From NCBI GenBank assembly GCA_024349765.1, contig AP026073.1, positions 496,001 to 560,000 of the forward strand: DNA of 64,000 bases, read 5' to 3'. Numbering within the stretch: position 1 is the stretch's first letter; every line of letters starts with the position of its first letter. This DNA comes from Streptomyces nigrescens. GTDB lineage: Bacteria; Actinomycetota; Actinomycetes; Streptomycetales; Streptomycetaceae. Below the pieces are notes generated by a model, which saw nothing but the letters and a program-made list of their open reading frames with translations, ran no database searches and had not been told where the DNA came from. Shown one piece after another: positions 55,487 to 63,975 of this stretch. Both the position numbers and the translations under genes were made by a program.

Positions 55487-56209
55487 ATGACTGACGACCT
55501 CCCGGCGCCGCGGGCCTCCGCCGCCGAGTTGCGTGCCTCCGACGCCGACCGTGACCGGGTCGCCGAGATCCTGCGGGACGCCCTCGCGGAGGGGCGGCTG
55601 GAGATGGCGGAGTTCGACGAACGGCTGGAAGCCGCCTATCTGGCCCGTACGTACGGGGAGTTGGCGCCGCTCACCGCCGACCTGCCGGCCGCGACGGCAC
55701 CCGCCCCCGCACCGTCGGCCCCCGTGTCGCTGCGCAAGGACACCGCCGCGGTGGGCTCCTGGGCCGGCCGGATCGTCAGCGACGCCCGCGGCTCGACGAA
55801 GGGCCTGGCGGTCCTGGGCGGCTTCCAGCGCAAGGGCCGCTGGACGATCGGCCGCCGCTTCACCGCGGTCTGCTGCATGGGCGGCGGGGAGATCGACCTG
55901 CGCGAGGCCGATTTCGCCGCGTCGGAGGTCGTGATCGACTGCTGGGCGTTCATGGGCGGCGTGAACGTCGTCGTGCCGCCGGGCGTCGAGGTCGACGTAC
56001 GCGGGCTGGGCATCATGGGCGGCTTCGACTCCCACGAGGACGGCGTCCCCGGCGACCCCGGCGCCCCGCGGGTGATCGTCCGGGGCCTGGCGCTGATGGG
56101 CGGCGTCGGCGTCGAGCGCAAACTGCCCGCCTCCGAAAAGCGCCGCCTGAAGGAGGAACGCCGCCGCCTGAAGTCCGAGGACCGCGCCCGCCGCAAGGAA
56201 CTCGGCTGA
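55487..56209 (+). CDS. DUF1707 and LiaF-like domain protein
   Basis: 240 aa. N-terminal DUF1707 (LRASDADRDRVAEILRDALA, EGRLEMAEFDERLEAAYLAR). The C-terminal part (VLGGFQRKGRWTIGRRFTAV, MGGGEIDLREADFAASEVVI, VVVPPGVEVDVRG, GFDSHEDGVPGDPGAPRV) is a cell-wall-active antibiotic response, LiaF-type beta-solenoid. The tail is strongly charged, helical (KRRLKEERRRLKSEDRARRK). No transmembrane span is visible, unlike true LiaF. Likely a cytosolic or peripheral stress protein. Confidence 0.88.
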   Translation: MTDDLPAPRASAAELRASDADRDRVAEILRDALAEGRLEMAEFDERLEAAYLARTYGELAPLTADLPAATAPAPAPSAPVSLRKDTAAVGSWAGRIVSDARGSTKGLAVLGGFQRKGRWTIGRRFTAVCCMGGGEIDLREADFAASEVVIDCWAFMGGVNVVVPPGVEVDVRGLGIMGGFDSHEDGVPGDPGAPRVIVRGLALMGGVGVERKLPASEKRRLKEERRRLKSEDRARRKELG

Positions 56210-56281
56210 CGCCGGCGGCCTTTCAGGGCCCGCCCGGCGGGGAGGTGACCACCCGGACGGCGCATCGTGCCGGGACAGGTG

Positions 56282-57592
56282 TTACAGCGACGCCGGGGCG
56301 GACTGCCTGAGGAGGTCGAGGTCGACCGTGTGGGCCATGGCGCGGTAGCCCTCGTCGCTCGGGTGGAGGTGGTCGCCGGAGTCGTAGACGGGGCGGAGGC
56401 GCACCGGGGCGGCGGGGTCGCGGAGGGCCTTGTCGAAGTCGACGACCTGGTCGTAGACGGTGCCGGAGCGGATGATGCGGTTGACCCGTTCGCGGACCGA
56501 GTTCAGCTGGGCGGAGTAACCGCGGTGTCCGCCGAACGGCGTAAGGGTGGAGCCGGTGACGCGCAGGCCGCGGGCGTGCGCGTCCCGGACGATCTGCCGC
56601 ATGCCGGCGACGATCTTCTGCGGGTCGAGCTGGCGCGGGGACTTGAACAGGTCGTTCAGGCCGATCTCGACGATCACCGCCTTCACACCGGTGCGGGAGA
56701 GCGCGTCGCGGTCGAGGCGGGACAGCACGCTGGGGCCGTTGTTCGGTGAGAAGCGGCTGCCGTTGACCAGCAGGCGGTTGCCGCTGATGCCCTGGTTGAG
56801 GACGCCGTAGCGGGGTGCGCCGGGCTCGTTGCGCAGCCGGGCGGCCAGGAAGTCCGTCCAGCGGTGGTTGGCGCCGGCCGTGGAGGTGATGCCGTCGGTG
56901 ATCGAGTCGCCGATGGCGACCACCGAGCCCTGCGCCTCGGTGCTCCACACGTCGACCCCGGTCAGATAGCGCCAGTAGGGGCTCTGCTCGGTGTAGGCGG
57001 CGCCGGTGCCGTCCTCGGCGCGGTCGCCGCGCGCCAGGTAGGAGGTCTGGCGGGCGTACGGGTGGTAGGTGGCCGGGCCGGACGGGGAGGGGGAGTACGT
57101 GGTGACCAGGAGGTCCGTGTCGCCGGGGACCTTCAGCCGGGTCGGGTCGCTGGTGACCGCGCCGCCCGCGGGGATGGTCACCGCGGGTTTGCCGCCGAAG
57201 GACAGCCTGCGCATCGTGCCGTCCGCGGCGGTCGGGTCACTGGGGGCCGCGGCCAGGGCCACCGAGGCGTGGCTGACCACCAGCGGCCGGGTGCCGTAGA
57301 GGTTGGAGAGCTGGATGCGGACGCCGGAGCCGCCGACGCTGGTGTGCACGACGTTGCGTATCGACATCCCCGCGTAGCCGTCCAGCGTGCCGGGCTCGGC
57401 CGCCGCCGCGGCCGCCGACCAGGTGCCGACCCACTGCCCGGAAACCGCCGGTGCGGCGGGATCGCGCGGTTTGTGCGGGGAGCTGCCCGGCCCGCCGTCC
57501 TCACCGCCGAAGCCGGCGAATATCGCGGTCGAGATCAGCACCACCACTGCCGCCAGGCCGGCGAGCAGGGCGTAACCCACACTTTTCTTCAT
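56282..57592 (-). CDS. Secreted or membrane-anchored SGNH/GDSL hydrolase
   Basis: 436 aa. An N-terminal membrane segment (SVGYALLAGLAAVVVLISTA) is followed by a ~190-residue beta-rich domain and a C-terminal GDSL lipase domain: block I GDSITDG (nucleophile Ser), block II NQGISGNRLL, block III EIGLNDLF, block V DHLHPSDEGYRAM. Likely an extracellular esterase acting on lipid or acetylated glycan. Confidence 0.92.
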   Translation of the reverse strand: MKKSVGYALLAGLAAVVVLISTAIFAGFGGEDGGPGSSPHKPRDPAAPAVSGQWVGTWSAAAAAAEPGTLDGYAGMSIRNVVHTSVGGSGVRIQLSNLYGTRPLVVSHASVALAAAPSDPTAADGTMRRLSFGGKPAVTIPAGGAVTSDPTRLKVPGDTDLLVTTYSPSPSGPATYHPYARQTSYLARGDRAEDGTGAAYTEQSPYWRYLTGVDVWSTEAQGSVVAIGDSITDGITSTAGANHRWTDFLAARLRNEPGAPRYGVLNQGISGNRLLVNGSRFSPNNGPSVLSRLDRDALSRTGVKAVIVEIGLNDLFKSPRQLDPQKIVAGMRQIVRDAHARGLRVTGSTLTPFGGHRGYSAQLNSVRERVNRIIRSGTVYDQVVDFDKALRDPAAPVRLRPVYDSGDHLHPSDEGYRAMAHTVDLDLLRQSAPASL

Positions 57593-57875
57593 GCGGGAGG
57601 GGTCTCCTGGGGAAAGCGGAGCTCCAGGCTCCGGGCGGGCAAGGGCAGCGGGTGGGCAGCGGCACCGTTGGCGTCCGGTCGGTCCCCCATGATCCCACGG
57701 ACCTCCTGGGAGCCGCCCGGCGCCCCGCTCGGTGCCGCCCCCGGCGGGTGCCGGGAACTCGTGGTTGGCTCCGGGAGTAGGTCACAGTGGGACATACGGC
57801 CGGACCGGTGGCCGGACCCGCGGCGCAGCATAGGCCGTGGGAGTGGTGGGGGGCACGGCGGGAGCGGTGAAGCGG
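57593..57875. other. Divergent intergenic region SGNH hydrolase / DUF445
   Basis: About 280 nt, no gene. Purine-rich sites at each end belong to the flanking genes. A GTG at 57837 is an alternative DUF445 start. Nothing else stands out. Confidence 0.35.
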
Positions 57876-59207
57876 ATGGAACGCACGAGAACGGACAGGG
57901 CGTCGGCGGGGGACGCGGCGCCGCGCGGCCCGGTGGCGCCGGCCGGCGGCTTCGTCTACGGTGCCGCCGACGAGGAGCGGCGGCACGCCGTACGCCGGAT
58001 GAAGGCGCTGGCCACCGGTCTGCTGCTGGCCGTCGCGCTGGTCTACGCCCTGGCGACGTGGGCCGGCCGCGCGGGTGCGGGCGGCTGGACCGGGTTCGTC
58101 GCGGCGGCCGCGGAGGCCGGCATGGTCGGTGCGCTGGCCGACTGGTTCGCGGTCACCGCACTGTTCAAACGGCCCATGGGACTACCGATCCCGCACACCG
58201 CCATCATCCCCACGAAAAAGGACCAACTCGGACAGAGCCTGGGGGATTTCGTCGGTGAGAACTTTCTCTCCGCCGAGGTCGTCCGCCGCCGGCTGCGGTC
58301 CGTGGGCATCGGCCGCCGCCTCGGCGGCTGGCTCGCCGAGCCGCGGAACGCGGACCGGGTCACCGCCGAACTCTCCACCGCGCTGCGCGGCGCGCTGACC
58401 GTACTGCGCGACTCCGATGTCCAGGCGGTGGTCGGCGAGGCGATCACCCGCCGCGCCGACGCCCAGGAGATCGCGCCCGGCCTCGGCACCATGCTGGAGA
58501 AGGTCGTCGCCGAGGGCGGCCACCGGCGGGTGGTGGACCTCGTCGTCGCCCGTGCCCACGACTGGCTCGTCGAACACGGCGACTCCGTCATGGCGGCGGT
58601 CTCCGGCGGCGCCCCCGGATGGACGCCCCGGTTCGTCGACCGCAAGGTGGGTGACCGGGTCTACAAGGAACTGCTGCGCTTCGTCACCGAGATGCGGGAC
58701 ATGCCCGAGCACCCCGCCCGCGCCGCCATCGACCGCTTCCTGCGGGACTTCGCGGACGACCTGCAGACCGATCCGGACACCAGGAGCCGGGTCGAGCACC
58801 TGAAGTCCGAGGTCCTCGGCCGCGGCGAGGTCCAGGACCTGATCGCCTCCGCCTGGGCCGCGGTCCGCGAGATGATCGTCGCCGCCGCGGAGGACGAACA
58901 CAGCGAACTCCGCCTCCGGGTACGGGCCGCACTGCTCTCCCTGGGCCGCCGGCTGTCCGACGAGGAGCGGCTGCAGGCCAAGGTGGACGGCTGGCTGGAG
59001 GGCGCGGCGGTCTACGTCGTGACGACGTACCAGCACGAGATCACGTCCCTGATCACCGACACGGTGGCCGGCTGGGACGCCACCCACACGTCCCGCAAGA
59101 TCGAGGCCCACATCGGCCGCGACCTCCAATTCATCCGCATCAACGGCACGGTGGTGGGAGCGCTGGCGGGCCTGGCCATTTACACCGTTTCACATGTGTT
59201 TGGCTGA
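57876..59207 (+). CDS. DUF445 family membrane protein
   Basis: 443 aa. The DUF445 core is clear: AAAEAGMVGALADWFAVTAL, FKRPMGLPIPHTAIIPTKKD, QLGQSLGDFVGENFLSAEVV; C-terminal INGTVVGALAGLAIYTVSHV is a second membrane segment. Long soluble helical region between the two. Homologues include YheB/YtgP-neighbour proteins of unknown role. ATG 57876 preferred over GTG 57837. Its stop is followed within 4 nt by the inverted structured repeat. Confidence 0.9.
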   Translation: MERTRTDRASAGDAAPRGPVAPAGGFVYGAADEERRHAVRRMKALATGLLLAVALVYALATWAGRAGAGGWTGFVAAAAEAGMVGALADWFAVTALFKRPMGLPIPHTAIIPTKKDQLGQSLGDFVGENFLSAEVVRRRLRSVGIGRRLGGWLAEPRNADRVTAELSTALRGALTVLRDSDVQAVVGEAITRRADAQEIAPGLGTMLEKVVAEGGHRRVVDLVVARAHDWLVEHGDSVMAAVSGGAPGWTPRFVDRKVGDRVYKELLRFVTEMRDMPEHPARAAIDRFLRDFADDLQTDPDTRSRVEHLKSEVLGRGEVQDLIASAWAAVREMIVAAAEDEHSELRLRVRAALLSLGRRLSDEERLQAKVDGWLEGAAVYVVTTYQHEITSLITDTVAGWDATHTSRKIEAHIGRDLQFIRINGTVVGALAGLAIYTVSHVFG

Positions 59208-59210
59208 CTT

Positions 59211-59363
59211 CCCACGTAGCCGTCTGTCCCGCCGCGGGTCGTCTCGCCGTTGCGCCTGGCGGCGGGCGTTTGTGTGTCGGGTGCGGTGCCGGCCCTCCGG
59301 ACTTCGTCCTCCGGTCCAGCCCCTCCCGTGAGTGGGAGTTTCTCAGCTGGTTGGGGGCGGGCC
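59211..59363 (-). repeat. Structured intergenic repeat, copy B (minus orientation)
   Basis: Read on the minus strand it follows copy A: CCCGCCCCCAACC, CACGGGAGGGG, hairpin around GGACCGGAGGACGAAGTCCG, GCACCGCACCC, then CCCGCCGCCAGGCGCAACGGCG and CGCGGCGGGAC, ending GCTACGTGGG beside the DUF445 stop. More than 75 percent of positions agree with copy A by eye. Confidence 0.75.
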
Positions 59364-59400
59364 TGCTGTGTTGGCTGCACGCTCGTGGGCATTACGTGCA

Positions 59401-59588
59401 CCCCCACCCAGCGTTTTCTTCTCCCCCAACGGGAGGGGACGGGCCGGAGGGGCCGGTTGTGTGGACGTAAAGCGTCAGCAGTCCACACAACCGGCCCCGG
59501 AGGCCCGTCACCGCACCCACAAACCACCCAGCCCGCCGCAGGCGCAACGGCGAGACGACCCGCGGCGGGACGGCCAAGTACGTGGGGC
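59401..59588 (+). repeat. Structured intergenic repeat, copy C (plus orientation) with giant hairpin
   Basis: Same block order as copies A and B (AACGGGAGGGG ... CACCGCACCC ... CCCGCCGCAGGCGCAACGGCG ... CGCGGCGGGACGGCC ... GTACGTGGGG). The first hairpin is replaced by a much longer one: 59438-59445 and 59449-59466 pair with 59502-59509 and 59481-59498, giving 26 bp with one 3x3 internal loop. It lies back to back with copy B, just upstream of the DUF3311 gene. Confidence 0.78.
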
Positions 59589-59602
59589 CCTACCCTCACC
59601 CC

Positions 59603-59821
59603 GTGAAACAGAGACCGCGCCACCCGGCGCTGACATGGCTGCTGCTGCCCTACGTCCTCTTCCTCGCGGTGCTGCCGGCGGCGAACCGTGTGGCGCCGAC
59701 CGTGTTGGGGCTGCCGTTCCTGTTCTTCTGGATGCTGGTGGCGACGCTCGCCACCCCGCTGGCCGTGTGGCTGGCGCGGCGCGGTGACCGGGCGCGGGGC
59801 CGGGGCGGTGAGGGGGCGTGA
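59603..59821 (+). CDS. DUF3311 small membrane subunit of a sodium/solute symporter
   Basis: 72 aa, two membrane segments: TWLLLPYVLFLAVLPAANRV and LGLPFLFFWMLVATLATPLA, matching DUF3311, which is usually encoded just before an SSS-family symporter and probably helps its assembly or activity. GTG start; the stop overlaps the symporter start (GTGA). Confidence 0.9.
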   Translation: MKQRPRHPALTWLLLPYVLFLAVLPAANRVAPTVLGLPFLFFWMLVATLATPLAVWLARRGDRARGRGGEGA

Positions 59822-61326
59822 ACGCGACCGTCTCCACCGCCCTGTTCGGCGGGTTCATGGTCGTCACCGTCGTGCTCGGGCTGCTGGCCGTCCGGGGCCG
59901 GGGCTCCGGCGGCGGGCTCGCCGAGTGGTCCGTGGGCGGCCGCAGTCTCGGCACCGTCTTCATCTGGGTGCTGATGGCCGGCGAGAGCTACACCAGCTTC
60001 AGCTACCTCGGCGCGGCCGGCTGGGGCTACAACTTCGGTGCGCCGGTGCTCTATGTGGTGGCGTACATGTCCTGCGGCTACGCACTCGGGTACGTCGTCG
60101 GGCCGATGCTGTGGGCCTACGCCCGCCGGCACGGCCTCGTCGGGATCACCGACATCGTCGCCCACCGCTACCGCCGGCCCTGGCTGGGCGCCGCGGTCGC
60201 GGTCCTGGCGACGGTGTGCCTGCTGCCGTACATCCAGTTGCAGATCACCGGCATGGGCGTGGTCGTCTCGACCATCTCGTACGGGACGATCAGCCTCAAC
60301 TGGGCGTATTTCCTGGGGTTCGCGGTGACCTGCGGGTTCGTCGTGGTCAGCGGGCTGCGCGGCAGCGCCTGGGTGTCGGTGCTCAAGGACGTCCTCGTCA
60401 TCGCCACCCTCGGCTTCCTCGTGGTGTACGTGCCGCTGCACTACTTCGGCGGTTACGGGGAGTTCCTGCACCGGGTCACCGCCGAGAAGGCGCAGTGGCT
60501 GACGTTCCCGGGGCACGGCTCGGGCGGGCTGGGGCAGGTCTGGTTCGTCACCACCACCGTCGTCAACTCCCTCACCGTCGTGATCTTCCCGACGACCGTG
60601 GCGGGCTACCTCGGTGCCCGCAACGCCGAGGCGCTGCGCCGCAACGCGATGTATCTGCCGTTCTACAACGTGCTGTTGTTCGTGCCGATGCTGCTGGGGC
60701 TGGCGGCGCTGTTCGTGGTGCCGGGGCTGACCGGCGCGGATTCCAATCTCGCGTTGTTCAAGCTGGTGGTGGACTCCCTTCCGGCCTGGGCCGTGGGCCT
60801 GATCGGGGTGGCCGCGGCGCTCTCCTCCATCGTGCCGATGGCCGTGTTCATGCTGGTCATCGGCACGATGTGGGGGAGGAGCGTGCTGGGTGCGGTACCG
60901 CGCCTGGCGACCCGGCAGAAGCTGTGGTCGCAGGTGGTCGTGGTGGCGGCCGGTGCGCTGGCCCTGGTGCTGACGTACACCGCCCCGAACACCCTGGTCC
61001 GGCTGTCGCTGATCTCGTACGAGGGCATGGCGCAGCTCGTGCCGATGTTGCTGCTGGGGCTGGTGTGGCGGCGGCTGACGTGGCTCGCCGCGGTGAGCGG
61101 CCTGGTGGCGGGATTCGCTCTGGTCTGTGTCCTGGTCTTCGGGGGACACGACCCGGTGTGGGGGATGAACGCGGGGCTCGTCGGGCTCGCGGTGAATCTG
61201 GCCGTGGCGCTGGCGGTCACCTGGCTCGGGCCGCGGGAGGCGGACGACCGGCCGGACGCCGAGGTGCTGGCGGTGGACGACGAGTTCCCGGAGGGGGAGG
61301 CCGAACCGGTCAGGGCGTCGTCGTGA
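59818..61326 (+). CDS. Sodium:solute symporter (SSS) family transporter
   Basis: 502 aa, about thirteen membrane segments. SSS hallmarks: LAEWSVGGRSLGTVFIWVLM, GESYTSFSYLGAAGWGYNFG, VSGLRGSAWVSVLKDVLVIA and the Na+-site region VAAALSSIVPMAVFMLVIGT. Relatives paired with DUF3311 include MctC-type monocarboxylate (acetate/pyruvate) carriers, so a small organic acid is plausible. The 3' end overlaps the convergent lipoprotein gene by 17 nt. Confidence 0.92.
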   Translation: MNATVSTALFGGFMVVTVVLGLLAVRGRGSGGGLAEWSVGGRSLGTVFIWVLMAGESYTSFSYLGAAGWGYNFGAPVLYVVAYMSCGYALGYVVGPMLWAYARRHGLVGITDIVAHRYRRPWLGAAVAVLATVCLLPYIQLQITGMGVVVSTISYGTISLNWAYFLGFAVTCGFVVVSGLRGSAWVSVLKDVLVIATLGFLVVYVPLHYFGGYGEFLHRVTAEKAQWLTFPGHGSGGLGQVWFVTTTVVNSLTVVIFPTTVAGYLGARNAEALRRNAMYLPFYNVLLFVPMLLGLAALFVVPGLTGADSNLALFKLVVDSLPAWAVGLIGVAAALSSIVPMAVFMLVIGTMWGRSVLGAVPRLATRQKLWSQVVVVAAGALALVLTYTAPNTLVRLSLISYEGMAQLVPMLLLGLVWRRLTWLAAVSGLVAGFALVCVLVFGGHDPVWGMNAGLVGLAVNLAVALAVTWLGPREADDRPDAEVLAVDDEFPEGEAEPVRASS

Positions 61327-62272
61327 GCTTCTTGCCGTCCTTGGAGACCGCGAACCACAGGCCCATCTTGCCCTGGCCGTTGATGTCGCCGGGCTGCTTG
61401 TCGCCGGTGAAGGTGTAGACGGGCCAGCAGTCGACGGCCAGCTGGCGGATGCCGTCGGGGCGGGTGACGGTGGAGATGAGCTTGGGGGCGATGCCCTTCA
61501 GCTTGGAGCGGTCGGCGGGTTTGGCGGGCTTCCAGGTGTCCAGGCAGGCGTCGTTGCAGCCGAACTTCATCGGCCAGGCGCTGTCCTTGTTGAAGCGGTA
61601 GAGGGTCATGCCGTTGCCGTCGACGAGGATCTGGCCGAGCTCGGGCTGGTTGAGCACCGAGACGTCCGTGGGCTCCTGGTCGACCGCCTTCTTGCCCTCG
61701 GCGGTCAGCGCGTTCCAGGTGCCGCCGACGCCCTGGCCCTTGGTGTCGCCGGCCTTGGTGTCCTTGGCGTAGCGGTAGGCGGGCCAGCCGCCGATGGTCA
61801 GCTGTTTGGTGCCGTCGGCGCGGGTGACCGAGCCCAGTGCGCTCTTGGCGATGCCCGCGGGGGCCGAGGAGCCGTCGGCCGGCACCGGGGGCCAGGCGGT
61901 GGCGCAGGAGCCGGAGCAGTTGGACTTCGGCGGCTCGGCGGTGTCCTTGTCGAAGCGGTAGAGCGTCATGCCCTTGGAGTCGGTGACGATCGGGCCGAGC
62001 TTGGCGTCCTGGTGCAGCGCCAGCGTCCCGGCGCTGGGCCCGGTCGCCGCGGACTTGCCGCTGTCCCCGCCCGCCTGCCCGCCGTATCCGTCGGTGCCCT
62101 GTCCGGAGCCGGAGGAGCCGTAGCCGTAGGCGTTGGTGCCCTGGCCGGCGGGCTGGACGTTGTCGGTGGTGGTCGTTCCGGCGCTCTGGTTGTCGCTGCT
62201 GCCGCAGGCGGCGGTGAGCGCCAGGGTGGCGACCGCGGCGGCCGCGAGTCCCGCACGACGTCGAGTGATCAT
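61310..62272 (-). CDS. SCO0930-family lipoprotein with secreted repeats (PF03640-type)
   Basis: 320 aa. Lipoprotein signal LALTAACGSS (Cys at about residue 23), a Gly/Ser/Tyr-rich linker (YGYGSSGSGQGTDGYGG), then repeats with the signature KGMTLYRFDKD and NGMTLYRFNKD plus YRYAKDT. Conserved Cys pairs (NCSGSCATAWPP, GCNDACLDTW) recall haem- or metal-linked extracellular redox repeats. Same strand as the NuoF-ferredoxin fusion upstream; probably an electron-transfer partner outside the membrane (inference). Confidence 0.9.
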   Translation of the reverse strand: MITRRRAGLAAAAVATLALTAACGSSDNQSAGTTTTDNVQPAGQGTNAYGYGSSGSGQGTDGYGGQAGGDSGKSAATGPSAGTLALHQDAKLGPIVTDSKGMTLYRFDKDTAEPPKSNCSGSCATAWPPVPADGSSAPAGIAKSALGSVTRADGTKQLTIGGWPAYRYAKDTKAGDTKGQGVGGTWNALTAEGKKAVDQEPTDVSVLNQPELGQILVDGNGMTLYRFNKDSAWPMKFGCNDACLDTWKPAKPADRSKLKGIAPKLISTVTRPDGIRQLAVDCWPVYTFTGDKQPGDINGQGKMGLWFAVSKDGKKLTTTP

Positions 62273-62424
62273 GGTGTCTCCAATGCCGTTGGGCGAAGTC
62301 GATGGGTGAGGTGGTGCGTTGCTTGCCGGTCGGTTGCCGTCGCCCGGGGATACGGCCTGCGGGGCGTCCGGCGTTCAAGCCGCGCGAAGTTTTTCTCCGT
62401 CGGCCAAAAACCGTGCCCGAGCGG

Positions 62425-63975
62425 TCAGTTGCCGCCCTGGACGCGCAGGGCGAGGGCCGGGCAGCGGCGTACCGCGAGCTGTGCCCGGCGCCGCATCCGG
62501 GCCGGCAGCGGCATGCTGGCCCGCTCCGGGTAGCCGTCCGGGCCGAGCTTGATGACGCCCGGCACGACGTCCGCGCACAGGCCGTGGCCGCGGCACAGCG
62601 TCCAGTCGACCAGCAGCCGTTCCTGCGGCGGGGCGGCGGGCTTGGCCGGGGCGGGCACCGGCGCGGGCAGCGCGGCGGGCGCCGGCCGGTGCCCGGTGAC
62701 CGGCAGCGCTCCGGTCACCGGGCGGCCGCACCCGAACCCCCGCGCATGGCGCTCGAACTCCTCGGGGAAGGCGGCGAGGGCCGAGGCCACGAACCGCGCG
62801 GTGCCGTCCGGGTGGCTGCATGCGCCGCGCTTCTCGACCGCTCGCATGCGGCCCTGCACGGCTTCCAGGGCGGCCTCGCCGCCGCCCCGTACGGCCAGGT
62901 CGAGCTGGTCGGCGAGGGCCGGCAGGCCCAGGACGCACGGACCGCACTGCCCGGCGGACTCGGCGGCCATCCACTGCGCGACCCGTACCGTCTCCCCGGC
63001 CGGACAGGTGTCGTACGGCAGCGGCAGCACCGCGCCCGCGCCCAGTACGGCGCCGCACTCGGCCAGCGAGTCCCGGGACAGCGTCACGGTGAGCGCGTCC
63101 GTGGGGGAGACGAACGTGCCGTGGTAGCCGCCGATCAGCACGCCCTGCCCCTGGTCCATCCCGCACAGCGCCAGGACCCGGGCCAGCGGCACGCCGTAGG
63201 GGACCTCCACCACCCGGTTGCCGGCGACGGTCAGCAGCAGGGTGCCCGGCTCGGTGGGCAGGCCCGCGGTCCGGTAGCCGAGGGCGCCGAGCCGGGCCGC
63301 CACGGCGAGCTGGGCGTAGGTCTCGGTGTTCGACAGCAGCGTCGGCACCCCGTTCAGCCCGCGCTCGCTGGAGCGGATCTTGCGGCCGGAGGGCAGTCCG
63401 GGGCCGCCGCCCAGCCCGTTGGTCATCGCGCTGCCCTCGCCGGTGACGAACCGCTCGGTCAGCAGGGTGACCCGTAAGGCCGGCCGCACCGGGCCCCGTT
63501 CGGCGATCGCCCGCCGCACCGAGTCCTCCACGTCCGTGCGGGTCACCCCCAGGGCGACCTCCTGGGCGCCGAGCGCGTCGGCGGCCAGCAGCGCGCCGTC
63601 CAGCACCAGATGCGGGGCGTGCAGCAGCAGCGCGGTGTCCTTGAGGCAACTGGGCTCGCCCTCGCTGCCGTTGACGACCACCGCGGCTTTGCCCTCGGCG
63701 CGCCGCATCCCGTCCAGCACCGCGGACACCTTGCGGGCGAACGGGAAGCCGGCGCCGCCGCGGCCGCGCAGGTCGATGTCCTCGGCGAGCGCGACCAGTT
63801 CCGGCGCGGTGAGCTGCGGCAGGCTGCCGTGCCGGGCCAGATGCGCCACCCGGTCCATGCGCGGCATCTCGTCGAGCCCGGCCAGCAGCCGCGGCGGGCC
63901 GAACGACGCCAGCGTCGGTACGGGCTCCGACGCGGGCAGCGCCGGCAGCAGACGGGTGGGGGCGGGGGCGGTCAT
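62425..63975 (-). CDS. NuoF-like NADH-binding flavoprotein fused to a ferredoxin
   Basis: 516 aa. The N-terminal ~400 residues are a NuoF/51-kDa module: FMN motif LRGRGGAGFPFARK, NGSEGEP, and the N3-cluster region ESAGQCGPCVLG with a later Cys. After a Pro/Ala linker (ALPAPVPAPAKPAAPPQ) the last ~65 residues form a small ferredoxin of the P450-redox type, with CRGHGLC and RRCPALAL (His at the fourth-ligand position, suggesting [3Fe-4S]). It would take electrons from NADH to an external acceptor. Whole gene present; the operon partner beyond 63975 is not visible. Confidence 0.9.
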   Translation of the reverse strand: MTAPAPTRLLPALPASEPVPTLASFGPPRLLAGLDEMPRMDRVAHLARHGSLPQLTAPELVALAEDIDLRGRGGAGFPFARKVSAVLDGMRRAEGKAAVVVNGSEGEPSCLKDTALLLHAPHLVLDGALLAADALGAQEVALGVTRTDVEDSVRRAIAERGPVRPALRVTLLTERFVTGEGSAMTNGLGGGPGLPSGRKIRSSERGLNGVPTLLSNTETYAQLAVAARLGALGYRTAGLPTEPGTLLLTVAGNRVVEVPYGVPLARVLALCGMDQGQGVLIGGYHGTFVSPTDALTVTLSRDSLAECGAVLGAGAVLPLPYDTCPAGETVRVAQWMAAESAGQCGPCVLGLPALADQLDLAVRGGGEAALEAVQGRMRAVEKRGACSHPDGTARFVASALAAFPEEFERHARGFGCGRPVTGALPVTGHRPAPAALPAPVPAPAKPAAPPQERLLVDWTLCRGHGLCADVVPGVIKLGPDGYPERASMPLPARMRRRAQLAVRRCPALALRVQGGN

